Numbered from the stretch's first letter, positions 18,380 through 27,200 are shown. The stretch is 64,000 bases of DNA from an uncultured Lachnospiraceae bacterium (GCA_947591155.1 CANQDA010000007.1:51292-115291), one strand, 5' to 3'. Translations and numbers: made by a program. Notes: generated by a model from the letters alone, not told the origin.

Positions 18380-18559
18380 GAGCCGTGCCAGACGGGGATA
18401 TATCAGATGCGGGAGCTTGCTCACAAGCATCTGATATGTCGCCGGGTGATAGGGCGAATGCCCGCGACCGACACATTTGACACTTAGCGAGTTTATTTCG
18501 AGCTTAGTGACAAAGCGTGCCGTGCAAAAAACCGAAGGTTTTTGAGGGCAGCACGGCAC
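18380..18559 (+). repeat. Hairpin-rich intergenic repeat element
   Basis: Opens with GAGCCGTGC (18380-18388) and ends with GCACGGC (18551-18557). Inside are a perfect 11-bp stem (18400-18410 with 18427-18437), the 23-base module ATAGGGCGAAYGCCCGCGACCGA (18449-18471), and a nested GTGCCGTGC (18517-18525)/GCACGGCAC (18551-18559) hairpin around CCGAAGG. The same module occurs, inverted, at 23838-23860. It fills the ileS-glgP gap, and a TATAAT (18564-18569) directly follows. Confidence 0.7.
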
Positions 18560-18607
18560 AGCATATAATAAAGACGGGTAATTACCTATATAGGAAAGGA
18601 TGAGACG

Positions 18608-21088
18608 ATGAGTAGTAAACTGATTGACAAGGAAGTGTTCAAGGAGCGTGTCAAGGAGAACGTCAAGACGCTCTACCGCAAGACGATCAAGGAGGCGGAC
18701 CAGCAGCAGCTCTTCCAGGCGGTGGCCTACGCCGTGAAGGATGAGATCATCAACAATTGGCTGGCGACGCAGAAGCAGTACGAGATCGATGATCCGAAGA
18801 TGGTCTACTATATGTCGATGGAGTTCCTGATGGGACGCGCGCTCGGCAACAACCTGATTAACCTGACTGCTTATAAAGAAGTGAAAGAGGCGCTCGAGGA
18901 GATGGGCTTCGACCTCAACGTGATTGAGGATCAGGAGCCGGACGCGGCGCTGGGCAACGGCGGTCTCGGCCGTCTGGCGGCGTGCTTCCTGGATTCGCTG
19001 GCGACGCTGGGTTACTGTGCGTACGGCTGCGGCATCCGCTACCGTTACGGCATGTTCAAGCAGAAGATCGAGAACGGCTACCAGATCGAGGTGCCGGACA
19101 ACTGGCTGAAGGATGGCAACCCGTTCGAGCTGCGCCGTCCGGAGTACGCGAAGATCGTCAAGTTCGGTGGCTACGTGCGCGTCGAGTACGATGAGAAGAC
19201 ACAGCGAAATCATTTTATCCACGAGGGTTATCAGGCGGTGCGCGCGGTGCCGTTCGACATGCCGATCCTCGGATACAACAACAACCTCGTCAATACGCTG
19301 CGCATCTGGGACGCGGAGCCGCTTACGGACTTCCATCTGGATTCGTTCGACAAGGGTGATTACCAGAAGGCGGTCGAGCAGGAGAACCTGGCGAAGAACC
19401 TTGTCGACGTCCTCTACCCGAACGACAACCACTACGCGGGCAAGGAGCTGCGCCTGAAACAGCAGTATTTCTTCATCTCCGCGAGCGTGCAGCAGGCGGT
19501 CGCGAAATATAAGAAGGTACACAAGGACATCCACAAGTTCCATGAGAAGGTGACGTTCCAGCTCAACGACACGCATCCGACGGTCGCGACGGCGGAGCTG
19601 ATGCGCATCCTGCTCGACGAGGAAGGACTTGAGTGGATGGAGGCGTGGGACGTCGTGTCGAAGACCTGCGCGTACACGAACCACACGATCATGTCCGAGG
19701 CGCTTGAGAAATGGCCGATCGAGCTGTTCTCCAGACTGCTTCCGCGTATCTACCAGATCATCGAGGAGATCAACCGCCGCTTTGTCGCGGACATCCAGAA
19801 GCTCTACCCGGGCGATCAGGAGAAGCTGCACAAGATGGCGATCATCTACGACGGACAGGTGCGCATGGCGAACCTCGCGATCGCCGTGGGCTATTCCGTC
19901 AACGGTGTGGCAAGGCTGCACACCGAGATCCTGAAGAATCAGGAGCTCAAGGATTTCTACGAGATGATGCCGCAGAAGTTCAACAATAAGACGAACGGTA
20001 TCACGCAGAGAAGATTCCTGCTTCACGCGAACCCGTTGCTGGCGGACTGGGTGACGGCGCACATCGGCGATGAGTGGATTACCGACCTTCCGCAGATCGC
20101 GAAGATGAAGATCTACGCGGACGACAAGAAGGCGCAGCAGGAGTTCATGAACATCAAGTACCAGAACAAACTGCGTCTGGCAAAATACATCAAGGAGCAC
20201 AATGGCATCGACGTGGATCCGCGCTCGATCTTCGACGTGCAGGTCAAGAGACTGCATGAGTACAAGCGCCAGCTGCTCAACATCCTGCATGTGATGTATC
20301 TCTATAATAAGATCAAGGATCATCCGGAGATGGAGTTCTACCCGAGGACCTTTATCTTCGGCGCGAAGGCGGCGGCGGGCTATCGCCGCGCGAAGCTGAC
20401 GATCAAGCTGATCAACTCGGTGGCGGACGTCATCAACAACGACCAGTCGATCAACGGCAAGCTGAAGGTCGTGTTCATCGAGGACTACCGCGTGTCCAAC
20501 GCGGAGCTGATCTTCGCGGCGGCGGACGTCTCCGAACAGATCTCCACCGCGAGTAAGGAGGCTTCCGGCACGGGCAACATGAAGTTCATGCTGAACGGCG
20601 CTCCGACACTTGGCACGATGGACGGCGCGAACGTCGAGATCGTCGAGGAAGTGGGCGAGGAGAACGCGTTCATCTTCGGCCTTTCCGCGGACGAGGTCAT
20701 CCGCTACGAGAACGAGGGCGGCTATCATCCGACCGACTACTTCAACAACGACCAGGATATCCGCCGCGTGCTGATGCAGCTGATCAACGGCGAGTATTCG
20801 AGCGACACGGAAATGTTCCGCGACATCTATGATTCGCTCCTGAACACGAACAGCAGCGACCGTCCGGACACTTACTTCATTCTCGCGGACTTCAAGTCCT
20901 ACGCGGCCGCGCAGGAGCGCGTCGAGGAGGCGTACCGCGATGAGGCGCGCTGGGCGAAGATGGCGATCCTGAACATGGCGAGCAGCGGAAAGTTCACCTC
21001 CGACCGCACGATCCAGCAGTATGTCGACGAGATCTGGCATCTGGATAAGGTGGAAGTGAAGGTGGATCCGGAGTCGTTTGAGGTGTAA
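18608..21088 (+). CDS. glgP: Glycogen/alpha-glucan phosphorylase
   Basis: 826 residues, the full length of GT35 phosphorylases. The PLP-site signature EASGTGNMKFMLNGAPTLGT is present near residue 650-670, with the Schiff-base Lys in NMKF (about 659), and GNGGLGRLAACFLDS near 115-130. It releases glucose-1-phosphate from glycogen or maltodextrin in the cytoplasm. AAAGGA lies nine bases upstream of the ATG. It stands alone, with no glgC/A/B/D neighbours, behind the hairpin-rich repeat. Confidence 0.96.
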   Translation: MSSKLIDKEVFKERVKENVKTLYRKTIKEADQQQLFQAVAYAVKDEIINNWLATQKQYEIDDPKMVYYMSMEFLMGRALGNNLINLTAYKEVKEALEEMGFDLNVIEDQEPDAALGNGGLGRLAACFLDSLATLGYCAYGCGIRYRYGMFKQKIENGYQIEVPDNWLKDGNPFELRRPEYAKIVKFGGYVRVEYDEKTQRNHFIHEGYQAVRAVPFDMPILGYNNNLVNTLRIWDAEPLTDFHLDSFDKGDYQKAVEQENLAKNLVDVLYPNDNHYAGKELRLKQQYFFISASVQQAVAKYKKVHKDIHKFHEKVTFQLNDTHPTVATAELMRILLDEEGLEWMEAWDVVSKTCAYTNHTIMSEALEKWPIELFSRLLPRIYQIIEEINRRFVADIQKLYPGDQEKLHKMAIIYDGQVRMANLAIAVGYSVNGVARLHTEILKNQELKDFYEMMPQKFNNKTNGITQRRFLLHANPLLADWVTAHIGDEWITDLPQIAKMKIYADDKKAQQEFMNIKYQNKLRLAKYIKEHNGIDVDPRSIFDVQVKRLHEYKRQLLNILHVMYLYNKIKDHPEMEFYPRTFIFGAKAAAGYRRAKLTIKLINSVADVINNDQSINGKLKVVFIEDYRVSNAELIFAAADVSEQISTASKEASGTGNMKFMLNGAPTLGTMDGANVEIVEEVGEENAFIFGLSADEVIRYENEGGYHPTDYFNNDQDIRRVLMQLINGEYSSDTEMFRDIYDSLLNTNSSDRPDTYFILADFKSYAAAQERVEEAYRDEARWAKMAILNMASSGKFTSDRTIQQYVDEIWHLDKVEVKVDPESFEV

Positions 21089-21114
21089 GGCTTAAGAGGT
21101 TAAAAAGAGATAAG

Positions 21115-21146
21115 AAAAAGAGGCGGCTGTCGGTCGTCTCTTTTTT
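21115..21146. terminator. Terminator between glgP and the phosphoesterase gene
   Basis: AGAGGCGGC (21119-21127) pairs with GTCGTCTCT-type sequence (21133-21141, some G-U), followed by TTTTTT. It also overlaps the 3' end of the convergent phosphoesterase gene. Confidence 0.7.
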
Positions 21147-21768
21147 ACAACGTCCCCATATGCCCGGGTTCGTTGTCCTCGAAATCGAAGACATACCGCC
21201 CGCAGGCGTTGATGACATGTGTATCCTGGTATTTGTCGTAGCGCTTGTGGGCTCGCCCGTAGGACAGATGGACGTGTCCGTGCAGGAAAAATTTGGGCTT
21301 ATACTTTTCCATCAGGGTCAGGAAGACCTTGAAACCCTGATGGGGAAGGTCGCGCCCGTCGTTGAGCTGATAGGCGGGGGCGTGCGTCACCAGAATGTCG
21401 AAACCGCGCCGCCGCCAAAGCTTGAATTTCAGTCTGGCGACCCGGCGGCGCATCTCGAATTCGGTGTACTGGTAATTTCCGGGGCGGTAGCGCATGGAGC
21501 CGCCCAGACCGAGGATGCGCACGCCCTCGTGGACGTAGATGTCGTCGTCGATGCAGATACAGCCGTCGGGCGGGACCCTGTCGTACTTTTCGTCGTGGTT
21601 GCCGCGCACATAGAGAACCGGCGCGTCCGTGAAGGTCGCCAAAAACGAAAGATAGTGCGGGTCCAGATCGCCGCAGGAGATGATCAGGTCGATCCCGTCC
21701 AGTTTGCTCTTTTCAAAATAGTCCCAAAGATAAGGGGACTCCTCATCTGCAATCGCGAGTATGCGCAT
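21145..21768 (-). CDS. Calcineurin-like metallophosphoesterase
   Basis: 207 residues with the binuclear metal-site motifs: an N-terminal ILAIADEES (the usual DxH is replaced by DEE), SCGDLD, RGNHD, THAP and HGHVHLSYG. All but the first motif are canonical. The DxH to DEE change removes one normal metal-binding His, so activity may be altered. Cytoplasmic, no signal peptide. The family hydrolyses phosphomonoesters or diesters; the substrate cannot be read from the sequence. Confidence 0.85.
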   Translation of the reverse strand: MRILAIADEESPYLWDYFEKSKLDGIDLIISCGDLDPHYLSFLATFTDAPVLYVRGNHDEKYDRVPPDGCICIDDDIYVHEGVRILGLGGSMRYRPGNYQYTEFEMRRRVARLKFKLWRRRGFDILVTHAPAYQLNDGRDLPHQGFKVFLTLMEKYKPKFFLHGHVHLSYGRAHKRYDKYQDTHVINACGRYVFDFEDNEPGHMGTL

Positions 21769-21871
21769 CGTTTTGCTTTCCTTATATCTCTGTCATTCTG
21801 TAATGTTTCCTAATTTCATATCACAAGATCCGCCTCGTGCGGGTCTGCATAATACATTTTTCGATCAGAAA

Positions 21872-23779
21872 TCACTTCGCCTGCAATCCCTGCTGTGATA
21901 CCACCGGCTGCGCGTTTTCCCGCAGGTCTTCCTCCTTCGGGATAAAGCCGATGACGTTCTCCGCGAGCCAGTCCATCTTCATGATCTCCTCCGGGGTGAG
22001 GACGTTGTCCGGATTTCCTTTGACGATACCGGTCTGGGAGTACAGCACGCCGGCGAACGGGTTGAACTCTCCGGCGCTGATCGTGTTCTTCAAAAGCTCG
22101 ACGAGGCGCTTTGTCCCGACCGGGAGGTTCTTCGAGCAGATGACATCCACGACGCCCGCCGACATACCCCACCAGTAGTTGATCGCCTTTGTCGTGTTGT
22201 CGTCCTGTTTCCAGGTGCCGTCCATGATCGTACGGATCAGGCGCTCATAGAACATGCCCCAGTGGCACAACGGCATCGCGAGGTTGCGCGGATGGCCGTC
22301 GTCCATGTGGTAGATGCCGAAATAGCGGGACGCTTCCTCCGGGATCACGATGTCGCGCCCCGAGACGCAGTCCGGGTTGACGCGGCGAATGTTCTCGGAG
22401 ACGTCGGAGTCTTTCAGCGTAGACCACTCGAGATGGACCTTTGCGCGTGGGTTGATCATTTTTGCGCCGAGCGCGAACGCGTTGATGTTCGCGATGTTGC
22501 CGAAGAGCGGGTAGTCTGTGATATAGGAGAGGACGCCGTTTTCCGCCATCGCGCCCGCGATCGCTCCCATCAGGAATTTCGCCTCGTGCATCCGGGCATA
22601 ATAAGTACGGATGTAGCGGTGCGAGGTGTTCAGCGAACAGTTGAGGATGCGCACGTTCGGATGTGCGATTGCGGCCTTCACGCTGGCCGGTGCGAAGGTC
22701 GGCGTCGTCGTGAAGATGATCTTGCAGCCCATCTCGATCGCCTTTTCGAGCGTCTCCTCGATCGTCTGTTCTGTGATATTGTCAAAATACAAAGTACTGA
22801 CCTCATCCGGGAAGGTCTGCTCGAGATGGAGCCTGCCGAGCTCATGCGAATAGGTCCACGCGGACGAGGTGATCGTCTTTTCATAGATAAACGCGATCTT
22901 CATCTGTGAGCTGTTCAGCGCGTTCAGCGGCAATAGGCGGCTTAAGGTAAGCTTTTTGCCTTCCGCCGGGTTCATCTTCAGCTCGACTTCTTCGCCTTCT
23001 CCCAACAGCTTGAACTCTTCCCAGCTCTTGGCGACAAGCTCTTTGATCTCATTGGTGGTCTTGCCGAGAAGCGTCTGGTATCCGTACAATGTGACGAAGG
23101 AGAGAAAAGCGTCGCCCGGCGTGATCGGAAATGCGCTGCCGCCTTTCGCCTCATAAAATGTGGTGAAACGGGTGTACAAGGAGTTGAAGTCCATCCGCTC
23201 GTCGTCCGTCCAGACGTCCTCCGGTCCTTTTCCGATGTTTTTCTGCAGCTTGGCAAAGCTGCCTTCCTTTGAGAACCAGATGTAATTGATCTTCGCGAGC
23301 TTGTAGAAGTCGAGGAATTCAAAGTAGATTCGGTTTTCTTTCTCGTCTGTGCGCTTCGGCATGATGCGCGTGACGTTTCCGGGAATGGAGACAGCCTCAA
23401 AATATTTCATGACGCTGACGCGCTTGTTCCCTTCTTCTATGTAAAATTTGTTCATGTACTCGTAGGCTTTGACCGGCTCCCGAATCCCCTCTTCCTCGTG
23501 AGCGGTGCTTAAGTTGATCCATTTTGCCGCAAACTCCGAGTTTTCGCTGAGGATCGGCATAAAATTTCCGGCAAAAACGTTGCTGCGGCCTTCCGTCACA
23601 GTGCCGACGATCTGGTCGAGCGGGATCTGCACAAGTCCGAGGGAAACCATGGAGTGCACCTCGCCTGCAGGCAGGATGTTGTCGAGCGCGTCCAGGATCG
23701 GACGCTGGCCATGCATCAGCCGGGTCTGGTAATCCTTTTTTCCGAGTTTATATGCTTTTCGGTAATCTTCCAGTGACAT
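21872..23779 (-). CDS. ParB-like domain fused to a BMP/PnrA-type ligand-binding domain, cytosolic
   Basis: 635 residues without signal peptide, lipobox or membrane helix. The N-terminal third contains a ParB/Srx-like stretch (NKFYIEEGNKRVSVMKYF, about residues 110-127) of the type that binds nucleotide or DNA in ParB-fold proteins. From about residue 295 a Bmp/PnrA periplasmic-binding-protein fold follows (MKIAFIYEKTITSSAWTYSH; GCKIIFTTTPTF; MGAIAGAMAENG). BMP proteins normally bind nucleosides outside the cell and are exported; this one is not. A cytosolic sensor for purine nucleosides or a related ligand is a reasonable guess. It stands alone, with no ABC permease or ATPase genes beside it. 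Confidence 0.75.
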   Translation of the reverse strand: MSLEDYRKAYKLGKKDYQTRLMHGQRPILDALDNILPAGEVHSMVSLGLVQIPLDQIVGTVTEGRSNVFAGNFMPILSENSEFAAKWINLSTAHEEEGIREPVKAYEYMNKFYIEEGNKRVSVMKYFEAVSIPGNVTRIMPKRTDEKENRIYFEFLDFYKLAKINYIWFSKEGSFAKLQKNIGKGPEDVWTDDERMDFNSLYTRFTTFYEAKGGSAFPITPGDAFLSFVTLYGYQTLLGKTTNEIKELVAKSWEEFKLLGEGEEVELKMNPAEGKKLTLSRLLPLNALNSSQMKIAFIYEKTITSSAWTYSHELGRLHLEQTFPDEVSTLYFDNITEQTIEETLEKAIEMGCKIIFTTTPTFAPASVKAAIAHPNVRILNCSLNTSHRYIRTYYARMHEAKFLMGAIAGAMAENGVLSYITDYPLFGNIANINAFALGAKMINPRAKVHLEWSTLKDSDVSENIRRVNPDCVSGRDIVIPEEASRYFGIYHMDDGHPRNLAMPLCHWGMFYERLIRTIMDGTWKQDDNTTKAINYWWGMSAGVVDVICSKNLPVGTKRLVELLKNTISAGEFNPFAGVLYSQTGIVKGNPDNVLTPEEIMKMDWLAENVIGFIPKEEDLRENAQPVVSQQGLQAK

Positions 23780-23803
23780 TCAGATGCCTCCTTATATATA
23801 GTG

Positions 23804-23926
23804 GAGCCGTGCTCAACCTCGAGAACCTACGGTTCTCTCGGTCGCGGGCGTTCGCCCTATAAATCCGTCGTCCCGTGAAATAGCCTGCAAGCAGGCATTT
23901 CCCGCTCCGGCGTATTTGCACGGCTC
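23804..23926 (-). repeat. Hairpin-rich intergenic repeat element, inverted copy
   Basis: Bounded by GAGCCGTGC (23804-23812) and GCACGGCTC (23918-23926). Internal hairpins are GAGAACC/GGTTCTC (23821-23837) and GCCTGC/GCAGGC (23883-23896), plus the module TCGGTCGCGGGCGTTCGCC (start of 23838-23860), the reverse complement of the module at 18449-18471. It lies in the 301-base gap between two divergent genes. Confidence 0.7.
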
Positions 23927-24080
23927 ATCGCTTTCGCGGATAGTATACCATGTCTTTTCGGAATTTCAAGTTTATTATTTTTTTTGAATAAGCTGCGATT
24001 TTCTGGCAATCCTATCATTGAACCGTAACGGGGCCGCGCGAAGGCGTGGGAAGAGGAATCTAATGGACGAGGTGAATGAT

Positions 24081-24977
24081 ATGAACAAGAGAGCATTTAA
24101 GAATTTCATCACAAAACGCAGCAGTATCTGGACGCTCAGCCTTTGCATCACAGGCGCCCTTGTACTGGGCGGGATTGCCGCGCTGAACAGTGCGCGCAGA
24201 ACAAAGGACAAAGGGGTGCAGACGGAGAGTGAGCTTGGACAGGTGGCATATCTGGACGAAGATGCGGCGAACGGAGACATGGAGGACGAGCTGTTCCCGA
24301 CATTGAACAAGGATGACGAAGAAGAGTTGGCGCAGGCTTCCGGGAACGAGGTTTCAGAGGATCTGCAGGGATCCGGGACAGATGTGGAAGGCACGGACAA
24401 TGCAGCTGATGAGGCATCCGCGACGGACGGTGATGCGGCAGCAGGCGAAAACGACCCGGCAGGCACAGAAACAGCCGGAACACAGAATGACACAGGCGAT
24501 ACGGCTGAGGCAGCATCCGGCAGCGTGATTTCTGAACAGGCGCTGATAGACGCAGGCGTCAGCTTTACAGAGGAGAACTCTCTTCTCTGGCCTGCAGCGG
24601 GCACGATCCTGATTGATTACAGCATGGACGGCAGTGTATATTTCCCGACGCTGGATCAGTATAAGTACAATCCGGCACTCATCATCGGCAGCGAGGTGGG
24701 CAATCAGGTGCTGGCATCCGCGAAAGGAATTGTTGAGACGATCCATGTTACCGACGAGACAGGTATCACGCTGGTCCTGAATATAGGCAACGGATATAAG
24801 CTTACCTACGGGCAGCTCAAGGAGCTTGCGGTTTCAGAGGGCGACGTTGTCGAGGCCGGTGCGGTGCTCGGATATGTCAGCGAGCCGACAAAATATTATA
24901 CTGTGGAGGGTAGCAACCTCTACTTTGGGATGACGCAGAACGACGCGGCGGTCGACCCGGTGCTGTATCTGGAGTAA
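24081..24977 (+). CDS. Membrane-anchored degenerate M23 (LytM/SpoIIQ-like) protein
   Basis: About 298 residues from the ATG at 24081 (GAGGTG six bases upstream); an ATG at 24063 is possible. N-terminal membrane anchor (SIWTLSLCITGALVLGGIAAL), acidic Ala/Glu/Asp/Thr linker, then a lysostaphin-type M23 fold. The zinc-ligand motifs are lost: GQL stands where active enzymes have AHL, and LYFGM where they have LHFxx. The domain is therefore probably non-catalytic, as in Bacillus SpoIIQ, which scaffolds the forespore channel. A sporulation role is possible but not shown by neighbours. Confidence 0.8.
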   Translation: MNKRAFKNFITKRSSIWTLSLCITGALVLGGIAALNSARRTKDKGVQTESELGQVAYLDEDAANGDMEDELFPTLNKDDEEELAQASGNEVSEDLQGSGTDVEGTDNAADEASATDGDAAAGENDPAGTETAGTQNDTGDTAEAASGSVISEQALIDAGVSFTEENSLLWPAAGTILIDYSMDGSVYFPTLDQYKYNPALIIGSEVGNQVLASAKGIVETIHVTDETGITLVLNIGNGYKLTYGQLKELAVSEGDVVEAGAVLGYVSEPTKYYTVEGSNLYFGMTQNDAAVDPVLYLE

Positions 24978-25211
24978 GGAAGCAGGCAACCCGGCGCATA
25001 AGCCTACTGGGCAGGTACATGGGATGACGCAGAGCAGCGCATCCCCGGGTGTGGCCGCAGACTGCAGGACTCCCGTGCGGAAAAAGGTCTGCACAATTAA
25101 AAAACTGAGGAGTATAATGTAATGTAAAAAACAATCTGCAGTCGGCGTTTCACTTGTGGTTTGCAATTTCTGGGTGAGGTACGAACTTGTGCCGGTTGCT
25201 TCAAAATATAG

Positions 25212-25336
25212 GGGATGGTTTTCCATCCCTTTACATAGAAGGCGATTTGGGATAAAATTCAGGGGAAATAAAGTTTGCTTTATTTTTCCTGATTTTATTT
25301 TTCCTGATCGCCTGCCATGCGTCAGATTATCTGACA
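25212..25336. repeat. Structured intergenic region with nested hairpins
   Basis: The gap 24978-25395 has no credible gene. It holds GGGATGG/CCATCCC (25213-25228), an imperfect 72-base hairpin with outer arms GGCGAT (25241-25246) and ATCGCC (25307-25312) and an inner GGAAATAAAG/CTTTATTTTTCC stem, then the palindrome GTCAGATTATCTGAC (25322-25336). It may be a small non-coding element or a folded leader of the next gene. Confidence 0.45.
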
Positions 25337-25395
25337 AAGACTGCTATATTCAGCGGCGTATACGGCAGGGCGTAGTACACAGCAAGAGGTGGAAC

Positions 25396-25644
25396 ATGAA
25401 TTATACATATATTCTGCGCTGCGGGGACGGCTCGCTTTACACGGGTTGGACGAACGATCTGGAAAAGCGGATCCGGACGCACAACGAAGGGCGCGGCGGA
25501 AAATATACGAGAAGCAGGCTACCGGTGGAGCTGGTTTATCATGAGGAATTCGAGACAAAAGAGGAAGCCATGCGCCGCGAGTGGGAGATCAAGCAGTTGA
25601 CGCGGGCAGAGAAAGAGAAACTGATTGAGATGTCTGATTTTTAG
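25396..25644 (+). CDS. GIY-YIG nuclease-family protein (UvrC N-terminal-like)
   Basis: 82 residues from the ATG at 25396 (AAGAGGTGG just upstream); the longer frame starting at 25156 has no RBS. Motif [20 protein letters not shown], with YTYIL-11-YTG standing for GIY-YIG, then [11 protein letters not shown] with the catalytic Arg, and a C-terminal Glu in RREWEIK. It belongs to the small stand-alone YhbQ-like group. The nuclease activity is not proven for most of these proteins. Confidence 0.88.
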   Translation: MNYTYILRCGDGSLYTGWTNDLEKRIRTHNEGRGGKYTRSRLPVELVYHEEFETKEEAMRREWEIKQLTRAEKEKLIEMSDF

Positions 25645-25669
25645 GGTAAAATAAACTTTATATTTTCGT

Positions 25670-25712
25670 AAAAAAGAGGCGTTCTAACCGGATATCCCGG
25701 CAGGACGCCTCT
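25670..25712 (-). terminator. Terminator of the desulforedoxin-like gene
   Basis: AGAGGCGT (25675-25682) pairs with ACGCCTCT (25705-25712), with further inner pairing; read on the minus strand it ends in TTTTTT. It lies between convergent genes. Confidence 0.75.
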
Positions 25713-25728
25713 GCTTGACGAAAATGAA

Positions 25729-26058
25729 TCAGTCCAAGATCTCCATCAGCTTGCCGCAGCAGATCGGGATCTGCTCACCCTTCTTCACATGTACGGTCTT
25801 GTTGCAGGTCGAGCAATACACATCGGTATCGTACGGAGCGATGAATTCCGGAACGGCTTTCTCCTCCTCCGGGGTCAGGCCGTTGATGTGGAACTGGGCC
25901 ACATTCTTTTCTGACGGAACATAGATGCCGATCGGCTCCAGGCTCTTGTTGCCGCCGACGCAGTTGCCCATTCTCACCCAGAGGGCCTGCAGCTCAGCAG
26001 TCTCCGCCGGATTCTCCGGGATAAATTCAGCGATCGCTTTGTCTAATCTGATTTTCAT
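25729..26058 (-). CDS. Small protein with C-terminal desulforedoxin-like iron site
   Basis: 109 residues. The C-terminal 30 residues contain YCSTC and ICCG, the CxxC...CC arrangement of desulforedoxin (Fe(SCys)4). The first 75 residues lack the His ligands of superoxide reductase, so it is not a complete desulfoferrodoxin. Its place next to reverse rubrerythrin and a PerR-type gene points to electron transfer in oxygen or peroxide detoxification. A cytoplasmic electron carrier is the most likely role. Confidence 0.75.
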   Translation of the reverse strand: MKIRLDKAIAEFIPENPAETAELQALWVRMGNCVGGNKSLEPIGIYVPSEKNVAQFHINGLTPEEEKAVPEFIAPYDTDVYCSTCNKTVHVKKGEQIPICCGKLMEILD

Positions 26059-26138
26059 AGTGATATCCTCCCTATAAGAAAAGATTATGCAGCCCGGGGA
26101 AAGAGCCCCGGGCGCACTTCTGCCTTGATTAAGCGAAA

Positions 26139-26681
26139 TTAACCGAAATATCTGTCAAGCAGGCCCTTGAATGCCTTGCCGTGTCTCGCCTCGTCCTTCG
26201 CCATCTCGTGGACGGTGTCGTGGATCGCGTCGAGGTTCGCGGCCTTCGCCATCTTCGCCAACTCGAGCTTGCCGGCGGTAGCGCCGTTCTCAGCGGCTAC
26301 ACGCATCTCAAGATTCTTCTTGGTGCTCGGGGTAACGACCTCGCCGAGGATCTCAGCAAACTTCGCAGCGTGCTCAGCCTCTTCGTATGCGGCTTTCTCC
26401 CAGTACAGGCCGATCTCAGGATAACCTTCTCTGTGTGCGACTCTCGCCATAGCCAGGTACATACCAACCTCGGTGCACTCGCCCTCGAAGTTTGCTCTCA
26501 GGCCCGCGATGATCTCATCGCTGACGCCCTCGGTGATGCCAACCTCGTGCTCACAAGCCCAAGTGATGCCTTCCTGCATCAGCTCGAACTTCTCAGCCGG
26601 CGCCTTGCAGATCGGGCACTGCTCCGGAGCGGAGTCTCCCTCGTGAACGTAGCCACATACCTTACATACATACTTTGCCAT
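26139..26681 (-). CDS. Reverse rubrerythrin (N-terminal rubredoxin, C-terminal diiron ferritin-like domain)
   Basis: 180 residues. The N-terminal rubredoxin-type iron site is [11 protein letters not shown] then CPICKAP (CxxC twice). The ferritin-like four-helix domain follows with [24 protein letters not shown] and DEARHGKAF, giving the Glu/His diiron ligands. This domain order is reversed from classical rubrerythrin and defines the hydrogen-peroxide-reducing reverse rubrerythrins of clostridia. It is cytoplasmic, reduces H2O2 with NAD(P)H-derived electrons, and is probably PerR-controlled (box at 26713-26730). Confidence 0.93.
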   Translation of the reverse strand: MAKYVCKVCGYVHEGDSAPEQCPICKAPAEKFELMQEGITWACEHEVGITEGVSDEIIAGLRANFEGECTEVGMYLAMARVAHREGYPEIGLYWEKAAYEEAEHAAKFAEILGEVVTPSTKKNLEMRVAAENGATAGKLELAKMAKAANLDAIHDTVHEMAKDEARHGKAFKGLLDRYFG

Positions 26682-26712
26682 AATGTACTCTCCTTTTCTT
26701 TGATTGTATTTA

Positions 26713-26730
26713 TTTTAATTTTCATTAAAA
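26713..26730. promoter_or_regulatory. Candidate PerR/Fur box upstream of reverse rubrerythrin
   Basis: TTTTAAT (26713-26719) and ATTAAAA (26724-26730) form a perfect 7-bp inverted repeat with a 4-bp spacer, 32 bases upstream of the rubrerythrin start on the minus strand. AT-rich palindromes of this size in front of peroxide genes fit PerR-type control. Confidence 0.5.
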
Positions 26731-26754
26731 CCATAACGTTGCGGAAAGCTGGGG

Positions 26755-27150
26755 TCATGCGGAATCCTTCGAAGTACATTGTTCGCAGACGCCGTAAAAA
26801 TTCACACGGCAGGTCTCGACTTCACCCGGGGAGGCATTTCGCGCTTTCTCCATCAGGGAATCGATCCCGTCAATCCGTATATCGTAGATCCTGTGGCAGC
26901 GGGAACAGATAAAATGCTGGTGCGGCGAGAGGTCGCCGTCGAAATGTTCTGCGCCGCCGTCGGAAGAGATCTTCTGAATCTCTCCGAGCTCCGCAAGAAG
27001 CGTGAGATTTCGGTAGACGGTACCGAGACTGATGTTCGGGAACTCTTCGCGCAAGCAGGTGTAAACCGTTTCCGCCGTGGGGTGATCCCTGCGGGTCATC
27101 AGAAAGTGCCTGACAGCTTCGCGTTGTCTGCTGTATTTCAATGCAGGCAT
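26755..27150 (-). CDS. perR: Fur-family transcriptional regulator, probably PerR
   Basis: 131 residues with an N-terminal winged helix (HPTAETVYTCLREEFPNIS, then LGTVYRNLTLL) and the two CxxC pairs of the structural zinc site (CSRC near residue 89, CEQC near 125). The regulatory metal ligands include the HFDGDLSPHQHF segment. The set matches PerR, a peroxide sensor that uses metal-bound His oxidation, although a plain Fur cannot be excluded. It lies beside the rubrerythrin genes it would control, and a box at 27182-27200 suggests autoregulation. Confidence 0.85.
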   Translation of the reverse strand: MPALKYSRQREAVRHFLMTRRDHPTAETVYTCLREEFPNISLGTVYRNLTLLAELGEIQKISSDGGAEHFDGDLSPHQHFICSRCHRIYDIRIDGIDSLMEKARNASPGEVETCRVNFYGVCEQCTSKDSA

Positions 27151-27181
27151 GGCGCCCTCCTTTTGTCGAAATCAGTAATGG

Positions 27182-27200
27182 TTCTTATTTATAGTAAGAA
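27182..27200. promoter_or_regulatory. Candidate PerR operator before perR
   Basis: TTCTTA (27182-27187) and TAAGAA (27195-27200) form an inverted repeat centred 40 bases upstream of the perR start. It fits the palindromic AT-rich shape of Fur-family boxes. Confidence 0.45.

Noticed and set aside
18326..21040. 904-residue open frame antisense to glgP
   Set aside because: Long antisense frames are common opposite GC-rich, highly expressed genes. It is rich in Leu, Arg, Val and His, has no RBS or domain, and the plus-strand gene is certain.
25729..26058. Full superoxide reductase (desulfoferrodoxin)
   Set aside because: The His4-Cys iron-site ligands of superoxide reductase are missing; only the desulforedoxin-like end is seen.
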